A stretch of DNA of 64,000 nt from Isoetes taiwanensis (lineage: Eukaryota > Streptophyta > Lycopodiopsida > Isoetales > Isoetaceae), in NCBI GenBank assembly GCA_021234155.1, contig JAJEKV010000027.1, positions 3,656,623-3,720,622 of the forward strand, given 5' to 3'. Below the pieces are notes generated by a model. The model saw only the letters and a list, made by a program, of their open reading frames with translations, had not been told where the DNA came from and made no database searches. Below, piece by piece: positions 36,139-50,102 of this stretch. Position 1 is the stretch's first letter. Every line of letters begins with the position of its first letter. A program made the translations under genes and the position numbers.

Positions 36139-36166
36139 TCCTCTCTCTCTTTCTCTCTCTCTCTCT
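36139..36166. repeat. CT microsatellite
   Basis: A 28-bp (CT)n tract with one interruption (ctttc), next to a C/T-rich stretch from 36120. Downstream, 36167-36920 holds no gene that I can support; the plus frame 36177-36437 has no recognisable motif. Confidence 0.85.
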
Positions 36167-36929
36167 GCTCAGATGCTTGCTCTCACGATGGCCCAAATTA
36201 CCTGTCTGTGCGTCATTGTATCTCCTCCATGTGGTGCATGTGTGTGGCCATGCATGTGCATATACACCACATCTGACCATGTATCTGATCTGTATAGCAC
36301 CTGTGATGGCGACCACAGTGCATGCCCACTCTCGTCAGCAGAGAACCCATGACAAAATATACTACTATGGTCCTTGGGACATGTCCCCAACGACATATTT
36401 ACATGGACGTTTAAAAAAACTTGTCGTATGGGGTTAGAGACTGGGTATGAATGTGTGTCACTATGATCACCCAGCCACCATGAATCCTATTATGCCGAGG
36501 GGAAGGGACATCTCTTCTGCCTCATCAGCTTTGAGGAATTGCAACCCAGAGTAGTTCCACAGGGTGATTCCATAAGATTACATTTTTGGAAGACTACAAG
36601 CATGGTAAAGCTGACTTTGACTCTGAGATGGAATTAATTCAAGCCCTAGCCATTATGCTCTTGTGAAATGCGCTATGAACACCTAGTTATTTGGAGGCCC
36701 TAGCAATTAATTGAACTCCCCATGAAGTCCAAGCCTGTGGTAGGAACCATGATATGCGTAAATAGCATGTATTCTTTTTTTATTGATGTGATGGATGGGT
36801 TACGACCACCCTTCGTGGTGGTTTTATTATTATGATGTGTTAGTGCTTATAGTTTCCTTCCATTGATGTAGAAGCCTATAGAGGAATGGACGAAATGACA
36901 CCTTCACGTCTTCTACTCATCTACCTAGC

Positions 36930-37480
36930 CATCCTAGATACGAGTCAAACTGAGGATCCATATGTTAGCATGGTCGTCGGATGGATAGCGTGTATGGCGA
37001 GGGCATTCATACATGATCTGAGGAACATCACCCACACATTCGCACCTTGCTAGAAGAGAAAAGATAATTGAGGAAATAGATGACATGATTTTTATTGTTA
37101 TTTTGTGGATTTTGCAAAGGCTTTCGACCAATTCATAGGTAGGAGCTTTAGAGGAGATGGACACAATTGGTTGTCCCCCAAAAGCTGCAGAATGTAGTCT
37201 ATGGATTGTATAAAACAATCTCAACTTGAATGAGCCAATCTATTAACAACACTGTGGAAATGCGCCAAGGATGTCCACTATCTTCTACACGATTTGGACT
37301 AGACATTGATCAGCTTGAGGATTGAAGAAACACTCATGTTGTTTCTCCAGTTAGAATGTGTAGGAATGGACATGTGTACAAGTGGATAGCAATGAAGAAC
37401 TCACTTGGTTGAAGTAATATCTTGATGCATGCTTTGTTAGTAAGATTTGGGATGCCGAAGCCTTGAAGATTTTCAAGATG
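36930..37480 (+). mobile_element. LINE reverse-transcriptase fragment
   Basis: Across plus-strand frames the RT motifs of plant LINEs appear in order: Y-C-Y-F-V-D-F-A-K-A-F-D at about 37090-37130, then K-L-Q-N-V-V-Y-G-L-Y-K-T at about 37175-37215, then T-V-E-M-R-Q-G-C-P-L-S-S-T-x-F-G-L-D-I-D-Q-L-E-D at about 37247-37322. Indels and stops interrupt the frame. The endonuclease and the 3' end are not evident next to it. Confidence 0.8.
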
Positions 37481-37739
37481 ACATGTTATAAAAGTTAAAT
37501 TAATTAATCGCTACTATAGGTTACGAGGATATCTAATGCTTACATTTGCCCATGAAGTGATATGACAATTGCATCAATTACGTGCATTGCATGCATACCA
37601 TCTATAAGCAGACCTCAGTTAGCATTCTAGCATGTGCATATGCATTCTGCAGCATGAACGAATCTTGCATGGACTTTCGATGAACAATGAGTCTCAAGAG
37701 ATCTGTAACCAATATCACGGATGACACTTTCCTTTTTTT

Positions 37740-39475
37740 AGGGAAGCTGAGATAAGGCAAAATTCTGCGAATGCATTTCATGGTGATTCTTTCCTAGCAT
37801 TTGGTATTTTGTGGGTTAGCAAAAGTACACAACACTATATGGGCATTGGACTCTCAGTTCACCATGCACTGCTTAGCTATCCATGAGTTTCTTCCCCATG
37901 AGTAAAGCAACCAAACTTCTTGGTATCATAAGGTGTTCATATCTCATCGAGAAGATACTTGGGATCTTGATGATTAAGGGCTTGGAAAAGCACCTTTTTG
38001 AGTGGTCCCTGACTAAGCTTTCCATGGTGGGACAAATGCGTTGTGGCTAAGCCGGTTGTATTAGCACCCATGTGTCCTGTAGCTTCATTCATGTTGGCTC
38101 CATAGTCAAAAAGTACAACTTATTATCGGGTTGTAGAACTTCATTTTTTGAAGGAGAAGTCTTCTTGTCAAGAAGTCAGGTTGGGAAAAAGTGCATTGCC
38201 AAAGCATTTTGGTCTTAGGAAGAATAATTTTTCTTTACTTGAACTAAGTGATGATTTCTAAGTTTATTTGGAGAGAATTTTAGAATAATGTGGGCCAGTC
38301 CCGGGTTCCTCTTGTTTATCAGGTCTTTGCAAATGTACATTCCTTTTTGGGTCTCTATCTGTTAGACCACTTTTCCCACTGGACTGTTTATCCTTGGCCC
38401 AGCATACCCAATGCTTTTCCAATTCTTAGAGGATTGCTAGTTGTGTGAGAGATTGTTAATCTGTTTCATTTTCACCATCTTGCCCTCACCCAAATTGTTG
38501 GTGGTCCATTCGGGGCGGGTCTCTGGTATCTTCCAGTCCACCCATTAAACCACAGCGTCGATGGGAGATTAGCAGGTGTGTATATGATATCAGTTGGTAT
38601 AATAATCAAAAGTTCGACATGGGAAGAGTTTAAAGCTAAGTTCCTCCTTTTAAGGTGGGATCCCGGGCCATTTAGCGGAAGAGTGTCTTCAATTCTTCCC
38701 CCTATGCTAAATTCTGAATTTGAACCCTAGCGGTAGTTCGTAGTGTGTCAAGCGAATAAGTTGGTGAATTCCCATGTATAAGGTCTTGCTTCTTTGCCGA
38801 ATGCTTCTTTATCCAGTGGCCTTTGGTCATTCCTAGGGTAAGAAGGAAAACGTTATGGAAATGGTAGGATAAATTAGCCATCCCAAAGTATACATTTTTA
38901 TGGTTTGCAAGTCATTCATCATTGTCGCGTTAATATTCTAGTGCCTGATTTAAGATCGAAAGTATCGCACTTTGTCGCACTTAATATTGCCTGAAGTGAA
39001 ACAATTGAGCATTGCTTCTTCGCGCCGACCTAATGGAACTTATGCAGTTTGTGGCTTAGGCCTCTTTTAGTTTGCAATTTGAATAGCGGTGTTATTAGCA
39101 GTCCTATCAATGGTTGGGAGAATTTTGCTTAAAAAGGGGTGTTTCATTTGAAGCCTGCATGGATCATCTGGTCCATTTGGAAAAAGAAGAATCTATCGCA
39201 TATTCAAAGGTCCTTGCTTGTTGGATGCAGGGTTCTTCTTGATTGCTAATAAAGGAATTGTCAAAGCATTGGTGCTCATCCCGATTGCTAATGAGGGTAA
39301 AGAGCCATGTTGGGGCACTATCTTGGTTACACTTACTCATGAAGTTTTGCTTACTTTTCATCTTGTTTAGATGTTTGTGTGTTTGGTGATTGGATTTTCT
39401 GGTGGACTTTTCTCTCCAGCGAGTTTTAGTCCCAACTGTGCTGTAACTTTCCTACGGTCTTGTACAAAAAATTAA
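37740..39475 (+). mobile_element. 3' part of an L1-type LINE (post-RT and zf-RVT region)
   Basis: Plus-strand frames resemble the C-terminal part of plant L1 ORF2: L-T-K-L-S-M-V-G-Q near 38010-38040, the block S-K-F-I-W-R-E-F near 38250-38280, W-D-P-G-P-F-S-G, and then I-E-H-C-F-F (39005-39025) followed by I-I-W-S-I-W-K-K (about 39165-39190), the zf-RVT-like region. It closes with 'ctgtaactttcctacggtcttgtac' and an A-rich stretch at about 39464-39475. It is heavily frameshifted. It may be the distal part of the copy at 36930-37480, but the motif types differ, so two elements are likely. Confidence 0.65.
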
Positions 39476-42400
39476 TACATATATTAATGACCGTCACCAA
39501 AATTAACTAATATACATGTTATACTTAATTTCGTTAGTAAAAGCTATAATTTATTAGACTTTCTAATTAATTATGATTAATTAAATAAGTCCCTAAGCTA
39601 AGCAATTAATTATCCCTTAAAGGAGGATTGAAGTGCCACTTGATCTAAATCAGTTAAGTCAAGAATATAGTAACCATTCTAATAGTATGGTTACCCATTA
39701 TCTCAAACAATTTGTAATTGTTAACCTAGCGTCTGAGGAGGCGGCGACGACTCTAATTTGCCGGGAAGATGGAGATGCTGCTAGAAATACAGAGGATCGG
39801 CGTAGGAAATAGGTAGGAGAGCTAGATAAATTGACTGGTTGTTGGGAATCATTGTTTAATTGTTGATCACAAAAGGCAAACTATTATCTTAACCTATATA
39901 AATATTGTAGGATGATGCTTTTGGCATATTATTTAAAGATACCTCTCTATTAGACACATCGGCCTATTTTCCAGCACTTCAGAATTTTTTTGACACGTCA
40001 GCATTAAAAAAGAGCCGCGTTTACGGCTATATGCCACGTTCGTAAGCTGTGCGTGGTCGAGACCATGGCAATCTGAAGAGGCCGAGAATGTGGCAAGGCG
40101 AGGACAAATATTGGCTGCAAAATGCCATTGGTTTTTCTCTTCTCTGGACAGTTTGTATTTCGATTTCTATATAAGAACTGGAGTGCAGGTGAACAGATGT
40201 GGTTGCATCTAAACCTCTTGCCAGAAGATGGTTAGCATTATTCTGATTGAAGGAAAAAAGAAAAACACACACAGGGCTCACGATTTAGCGCAGTATGAAC
40301 AAAATTTTTATTGTCTTGAGTTCCTAAACCTTCTGTACTTTCCTTTCAGCTATTTTTTCCCACTTAGGTTTTGTTTGGGTTTCGTATATAATGATTTGAT
40401 GTACGATGATTTGATCAGGTTTTCCTTCGCCAAAATGCATGCCTTGCTTCCTTTCATACAATTTCATCTTGAGGTTTGACCATGCGCCTCAAAGTGGCCC
40501 TTATTAAACAAAACATCTCATTGGAACGAAGCACAACAAGAAGTTTGATATCGAGGTGCATGGATTTGATGTGAATCTTGTGTTTTCATTTCCTAAATGC
40601 TTGCTCTTTATTGCCTTGGTGCTTTGGCTAGTGGAGCAAGCCATGTTACATAATACGAATAAACCGGATAAAATGGTGATGAAATAGTATGTAGCTTCTT
40701 GAGTTTTGCAAGTAATTCAATCTCATAAACTAGATAGTTTAAGCAAAATTCATGCTATTTGATAGTGGTATAGGCGTTTTTTTTTAGCCGCATGACCCTA
40801 ATCAAACATACAACCTTCCTTTGATTCTAGCCTACCCACCTAGCATGTCCGCGTCATCAATAATTGATGTGGTGATATTTTCCTGACCAGATTCTTTTTT
40901 TCCTGAATCACGTACGAAATTAAATGGGCTAAAAGGCGCGAGGAGATAGAAAAGGTCATGAATAAGCTGCTTGTTTTTTTTTTTTCCTAGAGGGACGGTT
41001 CAAAATCCTCTTTTCAATATTTTTCATCTGTTCTTTTGCAGCGGCGATGGAGCTCAGGTTTTCATTCTCGAAATCCCTCGGTTTGTTGAATGTTTCTCTC
41101 TACATTTTGTGAGCGTGATGGAGCTTCTCCTATCCTTGACATTGCCTTAAGATGCTTTAATATGGAATATCTCTCTCACCTATTGAAATTTGTTGAGTTC
41201 ACTTGGGATAAGTCAGATTAGTGTTAGTTGTTTGTTGCATGTCGGTTTTGGAAGATGCGGCGAGTAGTAGTGGAATTTTAATCTTTTTCTGCGAGAGGAG
41301 TGAATGAGTGCTATTTTTCAAGCTTAAATAGAAATCTTACTTAGGTTGTCTTTGGCTTACATAGTTTTAGAAGTTAGGGTTTGATCCTCAAAATAGAGGT
41401 TATGCTCTAATTTAGCGGTGACAAGGTTACTAGGCTGATTGCTTGATATCATTTTCACTTTGTCTTTTACTGACTCTATTTGGATTTTTACGGTCAAAGA
41501 AATATGGATTTGGATTAAATCCATTGAAGATTATCTTTAATCATCTTTTTAGAAGAAAATAAATATCATTCTTGGAGGGCATTCTTTAAAATTTATCTTG
41601 GATTGCTTGTTACGAAGTGAGTTTGAAGAAAAATTGGGGATCCTATGGCTAAACCGGATAGGCACTTGGTGTTTGAAATGCAATGATGGAGCTTCGGATG
41701 CTAGGCTTCAAATGAATTTTGTAAAAAGTTAATGAAGCTTGAGAATCATCTTGAGATACATGTCACAGTTCTTGGGTTGGCAAGCAACAAAGCGTCGAAA
41801 GAGCAAATGGAACAACACTCTAGATTGTTTGTCTTTGGAATTCGCTTATCCTCTTAAGCTAAAAACTTCAAAGAAAGAGATGATTGTATAAAGGTACAAA
41901 CTTCGACAGGAGCTACATAGCTATTCAATCAAATTTAAGTCTGTTGGTGGAGTTAGAATCTACATGACACCATCGAATGTAGCGATTAATACATCTATAA
42001 GCAGAAAGCGACTATTTATAAATCAGGAGTAATACACGATAGACCCAAGGCCAGGATCACAAAATTAAACACTTTATGCTTGTCACTACAAAGGCATTTC
42101 TAAAAGTTCAAAACCTTCAAGCTCATCTCAAGCCCAAGCTTCATCTCATAGTAACTCATCATTTAGAGTGCGGCCATTCTCTTATAGCTAGGAGCTTTCT
42201 ATAAAACTTCTTTCCCTACGTGGCCCGGTGGAGGCTACATTTTATCGTCGATATCAAGTAACATCTGAGAAAGGTGCATTTCTAATTCGAAGCACTAAAG
42301 CCATGTCATTTATGAGATCCCCTGTCCTTAGTTCTTTTTCGATTTATTTTTGGGCTGCTACCTGACATGCTATATCTTGCCAGATTCTTGAGTTAACTAA

Positions 42401-44199
42401 TAACAATCTATTATATTATCTCATTAGTTGCACCGTTTCTTTGTAGATGGGTCAGCTGGGGAAGGTAAAGTATCTCTTGCTTCGGTTTCCTTATTGGACA
42501 CAATTCTTTCTTCAAGTTTTATCGAGTTCACGTATCTTAATAACTCTTACATGATATTCCTCTGTGATCTACTTTTTGTAGTGAAGATCTTAGAAAGAGC
42601 GAAAGGTTGACAAGCTTCTGAAGTGCCCATGCTCTAGTAATCTCGAGGAATGAGCTTTAATTGTCTACAAATCATGCTCTAGGATTTTTGTGGCATTCTT
42701 CTGGAAAACTATTTCACATTCTTTCATGCGAGGTTTCGCAGTTCTTGAAGATCTAAATATCCTCTTGCATCACACTTTATATTTTCCAAATCCCAGTTGT
42801 TTTGATGTTCAAAATTTCAAATTTAGATGCCAATGCTTTCTTTCACGATTCCAAAATATGGATGCTCTCCTTTCTTAGGAGCTAGATTTACTACTTTTAC
42901 GTCCTTCCTTAGCAATTGTACTGACCATCCAATTCGACTCTCGGCTCTTCAAAATTCAAAGATCCTCATTCAAATTTCTCTTTTCAGTTATCTGAATTAG
43001 TAATTTCTCACCCAGAAGCTTTTTTCATCACCAATTTAGACAACATATCAGCAAAACGCAAGCTCCTTGACAGAAGCATTGAACATCATTGGAGTTTTCT
43101 ATCGCTTGAGTTAGTGAGTTCTATTTCCTACACACATAAAGAAGCAAGTTGGGAGTTCAACCTGTAGCTACTCCCTTTCTCCCAATGACTTGATAACCGA
43201 TTATATGTCTCAAAAAAAGATTTTGCCAAAGTTTGCATAGATCTTTCCCTCCACTTCAAGTTTCCCGGTTGAGTTATTTTCTTGCAAAATAACAAGTTTT
43301 ATTCAAGCTGTTTGATTTATAGCAACTCTATGTTGATGCTTTTGGACATTCCCTTATCTTATTTGTTGTTCTCATAAGCTGATCTAAAACTCTATACATT
43401 ATAAGTTTCAATTGGGCAATAGGTTCAAGTCGATTTTTTCACATTAGTTTACATAGATCATCAATCGACAATATTCAAATCAACGTGCCTTTTTAATGTT
43501 AAAAATCTTTCTTCTCTAGTAACTCTTGCCGGAAAAATTATTTCATGATGTAATTTCTACGAACTCTCAATTGAAAAATAAGTTCTTGAGTAAGGGTTGT
43601 TTTCTCATATACAGAAACCAAAATATAAAACTACGGGAATACTTATGACATAATAATAAATGGATTTCCATGGACAAGGCTCAGGGCTTATGTAAGAGGT
43701 TCATCTGAGATAAACGTTGTATGATCATATTATGAGGCGATCAAAGAGATCAATCTAGACTCTAATAACTAACTGCAATATTGAATGGTCTTGTAATGAT
43801 AAAAAAAATCTATAAAGTCTCTAGTATCTATGCTTTTTATCTCGGGATCATTTAATCAAAAGCTAGTAAATATTGGAATATCAATTTACGATCACGAGTC
43901 TAAGCAGTGATTTAAGAATATTTTGGAATTCTTTGTTCCCCAAAATTTCAACTGCTATCTGGTACGGTGGATAATATGACATTCCTTGCATGGATCTTAT
44001 TCATAAGATTTAGTCAAGAATGGTCTAACATTACTTTCGAGGTTTGCCCTCTTGCATTTTGCCAATTCTAAAAGGCTATCCGGTATGTTTTATGTGTCCC
44101 TAAAATCAATAATCTCTGAGAATGGATTCATATTAACTGGTTTTAGGAGACCATTGAGTATTATATATTTTATATCTAATGATGATTCATATAAGGAGC
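39476..44199. other. No supportable gene (4.7 kb AT-rich intergenic)
   Basis: I see palindromic taattaatta-type runs near 39560-39610 and a T-run at about 40974-40985. Frames at 41650-42370 and 42428-42610 are longer than average but show no motif that I can name. This could include further LINE or LTR debris. Confidence 0.4.
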
Positions 44200-44730
44200 A
44201 CAATCATTATATTATTATATGGAATATTTAGGCTTATAGGAGCAGGATGTATTCATGGTGGCCATAATATTTCAATTGTTTGGATTAAGCTCCAAGTTAT
44301 TTTTGACATTGAATTGATTTTATACTACTCATAAAAATAAATGTTGAAAACTATGATGATAGATGGAATTTGCATGGGGATTTTAATGGTTCTTTCAATT
44401 GCTTCAAAGGCGGGAAATGTCATGAACAATTTTGCTAACTCTGATATCTTTGATGCTAGATTATCTATGGATTGCAAGCATAAACTTTATCTTTAGTTTG
44501 ATTTGTGAAGGAGTCTCTTTTAGCAAAGCAATCACTTATCGAGGCCAGACAGTTCGGTTTAACCATGATTCTGGGTTTACGGATTGGAGACTGAGTGAAA
44601 GGGAAGTTAATGGAGAAATTGGTGAAATCCGGAGGAAAGAAATACAATGGGCCGAGACATATGCAAGGGAACTCACCTCATGCATGCTCTGTTATGGTTT
44701 CTTAGTAAATGTAAGCGAGGAGATGTAATA
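44200..44730 (+). mobile_element. Possible LINE endonuclease fragment
   Basis: A plus-strand frame reads W-N-L-H-G-D-F-N-G-S-F-N at about 44367-44402, resembling the G-D-F-N motif of the APE-type endonuclease of L1 elements. It continues in other frames as a D-C-K-H-K-L-Y and W-R-L-S-E-R-E-V-N-type segment. Stops are frequent. There is no clear RT downstream; 44731-47395 otherwise holds no gene I can support. Confidence 0.45.
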
Positions 44731-47399
44731 GGTACACAATTCAGTTTTATGGGAGCTATTATTATCATGAGGAAGAAATTGTTTTGGTACTCTAATCCAT
44801 CTAATGGCCACATACCAATTCAATGAGATTGTTGGAGTTAATTGATTGAGGGAGCAATCAAATCCCAATTTTACCGACCTCGGATCAGTCACTTCCACTT
44901 CACCAGAGCACATAACTTGATCCTTTCTTTGCTTTATTCACCAGGTCTAATAGCTTCAAAGTATATTCCGCGAGATCGATTACAAAGTAAGAATCGGAGG
45001 ATGGCGATTTTTCTTTTATTTACTCAATCTTGATATCGAGATCGATCCCTAATTTTCAAAACTGCATGGGATCATCTATTTTCTTGTAATAGCCTTGTTA
45101 TATTTCCTCTAAACCTTAGGTTATATTTTCAATTTAAAACTATTAAATCTATTACCGGGTTTTGAAGGTATCATCAACGCTGCTGCGGAAAGCAGGACAA
45201 CCCTATGGGAGAAGATGACAACAAAGAATTTAAGAGGCCTCATTCAAGCATTTGAGTTGTCCAACTCTATCTATTAATTGTTTTGGTTTATTTTAATAAA
45301 AGCTGAAGATGAAATTAATTTGCATGTTATTGAAGAGGAAAGGATGCAAGAAGAATAAGTGAAACTAGCAGAAAATTTTTGATTTGAAGCTCAATTACAT
45401 GACATTCTCCAAAGTTTGAAAAATAGTTCATAGTTTGCAAAGTTCATCAATGGACTCTCATGAGGGCATATGGGGAGGGACTGACCAGAGCTGTCAGAAT
45501 GGATTGGGGATGAGCGAATTTGAACAACTATTGTTGACATAATCATAGAAAGATTTCTAGTTGGATAAGGATGATTTACGAAATACACTTCCAACTAATC
45601 AAATGTCTCAAAGGGATAACTTTATAATTGATTTGCGAGGAATCAAAATTGTCTAGCTTGGAAGCGAGGAAAAGTTAGAGCTTAGAACAAGTTTAGTGCT
45701 GCGGGGCATGAAAACAAGAGCTTCCAAGCTTGGCTACAAAGCAGGGATGCTGTAACCCAGGGAGATTGAAGAGAACAAAAGACTACATTTATTAATGCCG
45801 ACACAAGAACAAATTGGTACATACTAAGAGAGCCAACAAAATTGGCATGGACTAGAATCGATGAATTGCTCACCCAATTGCTCAAAACTTGAATGAAAAC
45901 AATAACGCCTATGGGTGAGACAAAGACTAAAGCTATGCTCCCTAGTGAACCAGGAACTATAACCTAAAGGATAATATTTGACACATCTTACTAATTTACA
46001 AATTGAAGGAAACATATTCAAGAAAGAAAATCAAAAACTCAATTGTGGATAGACAACAAGGATCTGGCGGGGGTGACAAAGTGCAGGAACAGCATATTCA
46101 AAGCGCCAGCGGGGAATATTTACAAATTACAAAAAGCGGGGACATCCTCAACAACAAGTGAAGGAGACTTACCTTGGCAACAACATGATCGAACTTGAAG
46201 GATAGTATTATGACACAGGCATTAGCTATAGAATAGGGTGAGCCTTAGACACCTTGTTCCATGCAATTAACGGAAGTTTCCCTCATTAAAGGAAGTGCTA
46301 GTACCAAACAACAATATCAAAAGGGTGAAGATGACAGTACGATGAACTTCAGATGAAGGGTGCCCTCTATTTTACAATTTGCCAGCCAATACATAATAAT
46401 AGTAGGGGCTGCAGAGATAGAACAAAGTTACTCAAATATACTTCTATGCAAGAGCATAATTTTGCAAAAGCAAAATTCACACATCCGAGACACTTCCCTA
46501 TCCTTTCTTTGGGTAACATAATTCCGGTTGACCATATGAACACTTGCCCCGGATATAATTCCTTACAATTCTCTCAATCTAACATTAGACACACTTGGGA
46601 GCAAAGAGGGCATATGAGAAGTAAAACCGCTGAGGGGTGGAGGCAGAAGTTGCAATTATAGTTATACGCGGAGGAGAGACAACTACCATAGTTGTTAATT
46701 TTCTCATGATTTTGGAAACAATGGGAGAGCAAATATTTTTTAATACTAGTGTCGAGCTAATTTGCATTCCAAGGAAGGAATGTTGAGTGATTAAAATCAT
46801 AGCCTTGATACCGGGAGTAGCAAATACGAATAGAGTCTCAGGAATGACACATTTACTGTGATTGAGGTAAAATCCGAGAGGCCTTGGCAGAGGGCTTACA
46901 GTAACATTTATGAAGAACTCGATATTCTAATATTATCATTCAATAAAAGCTAAAAGTCATGCATATTGCAATAATGTCAAATCACTCATAATATAGGGCG
47001 AAGCCTTTTATGGCCCCAACTAGCGATGATGAAGAATAACTCTTGCTAAGCATTCAGCCACAATAATAAATAAATAAGGGGCTAATGGTGAAATTCTTTA
47101 AACTCGGCCACCAGCTGCCTCATTGTGGAATTGAGCAATTTAACTTTTACAACATAGGAAAAATACTTGGTCTCAAGCTGGGAGCTGATGGTAGATGAGG
47201 AGTGCCTGTCACTGGTCGCCCCAGCCCTCCCAAAGGAAGATGGGGAGTTGCCTTGATAAAATCATCTCTAAAGCTAAAGGCCACGGGAGTTTCCGTCTTC
47301 AACAATACACTGGGGTATTGCATTTGTCGAGGATGGAATGTGGGTAAACAAATGAGAATCCAGAGGGATAAATTTTTCATTGCTTTGCTGACATGTTCG

Positions 47400-47857
47400 T
47401 TTATTGCAGATTTTAGATCATTCTTTGAGGAGTGTTATTAAAGTCTGCCAGCCAATATCAAGTAATAGAGTTTTGGCTACGAGCGATTCTTCAATATAGA
47501 GGCCAAAGGTTTCTCTTTCTTTGGATACTAGTTAGGCTTATAAACATTAATGACTCCAAAGAAATTTAAATGATTGAAAATAACAAACACCATCTTTTGC
47601 AAGGGCTGTTTTAGAATAGGGAGTGATTGGGGCTTTCCATATCATGCCACCAGACCACTAAGGTATTAAAAAAGTAGCCTCTATCCAAATAGAAAATCGG
47701 AGTCGAAATCAATTAGCTGGATTAGAACATTTCCAAAGCTAAGGGAGCCTCAATCCTTGAGAAAAATTGTATACGCACATTATCCTTTCTAAAAGCTGAG
47801 ATAGCTCTTCTTCTTTTTAAGGCCCCCTTAATCCCAAATTCAAGAAAGGATCTTCAT
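47400..47857 (-). mobile_element. LINE ORF2 N terminus (APE endonuclease), minus strand
   Basis: On the minus strand a Met at 47857-47855 starts M-K-I-L-S followed, after small breaks, by K-R-R-R-A-I-S-A-F and an L-Q-E-like block, the usual opening of plant L1 ORF2. Further on (about 47475-47440) it reads I-L-A-G with D-F-N-N-T-P-Q in the next frame. This is the endonuclease domain. The expected RT toward lower coordinates (45400-47400) was not recognised. Confidence 0.65.
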
Positions 47858-49442
47858 GCTAACAAAGAGAGCAGGAGAAAAGATAAGGCAGAGATTAAAT
47901 CTTTTGAAGCCCTCTTTAGCTGTTTGGTATTGGTAGCGAGTCCTAATATAGATTCTAGAATTCTATTAGTTAGGTGCTTTAAAAACTTTGGTTTTAGCTT
48001 GCTTTTTAGTCCCTAGGACTTGGAAACAAAGGTACTTAAGCCAAATTTATCATCTCCCAAGATCTATTAATTGTACTGATCCTAAAACAATTATGCATTT
48101 CTTTATCAAATTTTTCTTTGTCGAGTTTACAGTCTTGAAGGTGGGGACTTAACTCGAATTTGGCAACACATAGAAGTTAGACTTTGGATCCTAAATCATC
48201 ATTATTTCAACAGGGTGTAATTGTATTATTATAAATTTGGGTTAGATCTTGCAGATTTTTAACTCCTTTTTTAGCAATGCTTGGAGGTCTCCCTTTGGTC
48301 AAGAGTTGTCACTTTCAGTCTGTCAAAGATACTTTGGGATCTATACAGTCACAGATTCTCCATTACTAGCCTTCCCTTATTGTTTGTATCTTTTGCCTCA
48401 TTATCTTCTTGTGTTAACTCCCATGTCTTCCCCCATTTTTTAAAAGCTAGAAAATTACTTCTCTGTTCTAACTTTCTTTTCTTGTGTTTCCTTCCATCGT
48501 CTGCATTTCCTTTGTCATTCCCTATTTCATTATACTCTTCTGTCCACTATGACCTCTGTCCCATGCAATTGAGTTGAAGAGCAATTTGTTGAGATGGGCG
48601 TTAGGCAAGGAATTCTCAAATTGTGTATCGGGGATTATCGGATGCAGTCAATTAAGCGTAATAGTAGAGGAATATGAGTTCAAGATAGGAATCTTGGTAG
48701 TTATAAATTTGAATATGGGGTAGAGCGCGGAAAGATCGATGAAGGACGGGAAGCCAGCGGCTCTTTAGTATACGCACAAAAATCAGCATTCCATTGAGCT
48801 GAATGAGTCAAATACAATGACCATAGGGGTACCTACAATGAGGCCCCAACTTGTGAGATGAGTGAAAAAATCCAACAATGACCCCTTGACCATATAACTG
48901 GCTTAAAACGCTTAATAAGCGGGCCCATGACCAACAAAGTTCCAGACAAAGCGCATCAAAGCCCGTAGAAGCGAAATTGACCAGACCCTGGGCATCCCTA
49001 CGGCCGCAACCTCAAATATGGAAGCGCTTCCCAACCCCACCCCAACAAGAGGGTGAAGTGGCGCAACGCAACCACCTCGGGCGCTGAAAATGACAATAAT
49101 CTCAATGTCGAGGATGGCGCCGAGCGCAAAACACAATCACATGGATGGAATTAGCTGAAAAGGTTACGAGGCCTTGGCTAAGCATACATATCATTTTCAA
49201 AGGCAAGCGAGCACGGGCCGATGAGAAAAATAGCAGGAATAGAAATTATATAAAGAATCTTTGGAAGCGACGTTGCTACGCCAAGAGGAAAATATAGATA
49301 CCACTAGGAGGCCCATTTGCGGGGTCCTCCCTCGAGTGCCCTCTTGGAGCCACAAATCCTCGCCGGGAAAGAGCTGGGCACATCCAATGAAGAACCATTT
49401 AGACCTACCCACACCAAGCAACACAGTGCTTTCCACCACCCA

Positions 49443-49443
<1 letters not shown>
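47858..49443. other. No supportable gene
   Basis: Only short frames occur. The plus frames 48249-48577 are T/C-rich and without motifs. GC content rises after about 48700 toward the GA microsatellites. Confidence 0.4.
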
Positions 49444-49502
<59 letters not shown>

Positions 49503-49519
49503 AGGGGGGGGAGAGAGAG
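49444..49519. repeat. GA microsatellite, copy 1
   Basis: A 76-bp (GA)n tract with an interruption (gagg) and a G8 run near its right end. It is translated as Arg-Glu repeats in chance frames. Confidence 0.95.
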
Positions 49520-50004
49520 TGCTTGGAGCTTACCTTAGCAATAGCTAAACCCAGCAAAGCCAAATCTTAACTAGATAAATGTAAGATAAGCGTTACAAGA
49601 GTACGACCGTAAAATATCCCTTCCCAAAACCAAACTTAACAATTGACATTCGAGACAAGCGAGAACACTTTACTCCCTTCTATGAGGCAACCACCATTGT
49701 CCGTCGTCAAAATTCAAGGCCAATAGCCAGCGAATCAACTGCGATAGTAAACAAATAGTTAATAATTCAACACAAGCAACCAAGCATAATAGCACAATAT
49801 AAAAATTGAAAAGGCGACCCTTCGCCATGATTGCGCCAAACAAAGCGAGATCCATGGAAGTTTAAGACAAGGGGATGGCGCCCTCTCAGAGCAAAACATG
49901 GGGAGCCAGCCCAGGGTCCCAGAGAGGAAACACATGGCCGAGATGGAAAAAGTTCGAGGAGATAATGACACAACAGGCCGGGAATACTCGGAGCAGGAGC
50001 TACG
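49520..50004. other. Non-coding segment between two GA tracts
   Basis: About 485 bp of unique-looking sequence with no recognised gene. Frames that run into the flanking GA tracts are artefacts of the repeat. Confidence 0.5.
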
Positions 50005-50026
50005 AGGAGGAGAGGAGAGAGAGAGA

Positions 50027-50098
<72 letters not shown>
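50005..50098. repeat. GA microsatellite, copy 2
   Basis: A 94-bp (GA)n tract with gagg interruptions, about 490 bp from the first. The flanks of the two tracts do not match well enough to call a duplication. Confidence 0.95.

Positions 50099-50102
<4 letters not shown>

Noticed and set aside
36177-36437. 86-aa plus-strand frame with many Cys/His
   Set aside because: Overlapping frames of similar length exist on the other strand; the Cys/His spacing fits no zinc-finger pattern known to me.
49261-49548. Open frames of 73-95 aa rich in Arg-Glu
   Set aside because: They are translations of the GA microsatellite and its flanks; the same applies to 49875-50164 and the Ser-Leu frame on the minus strand at 49759-50184.
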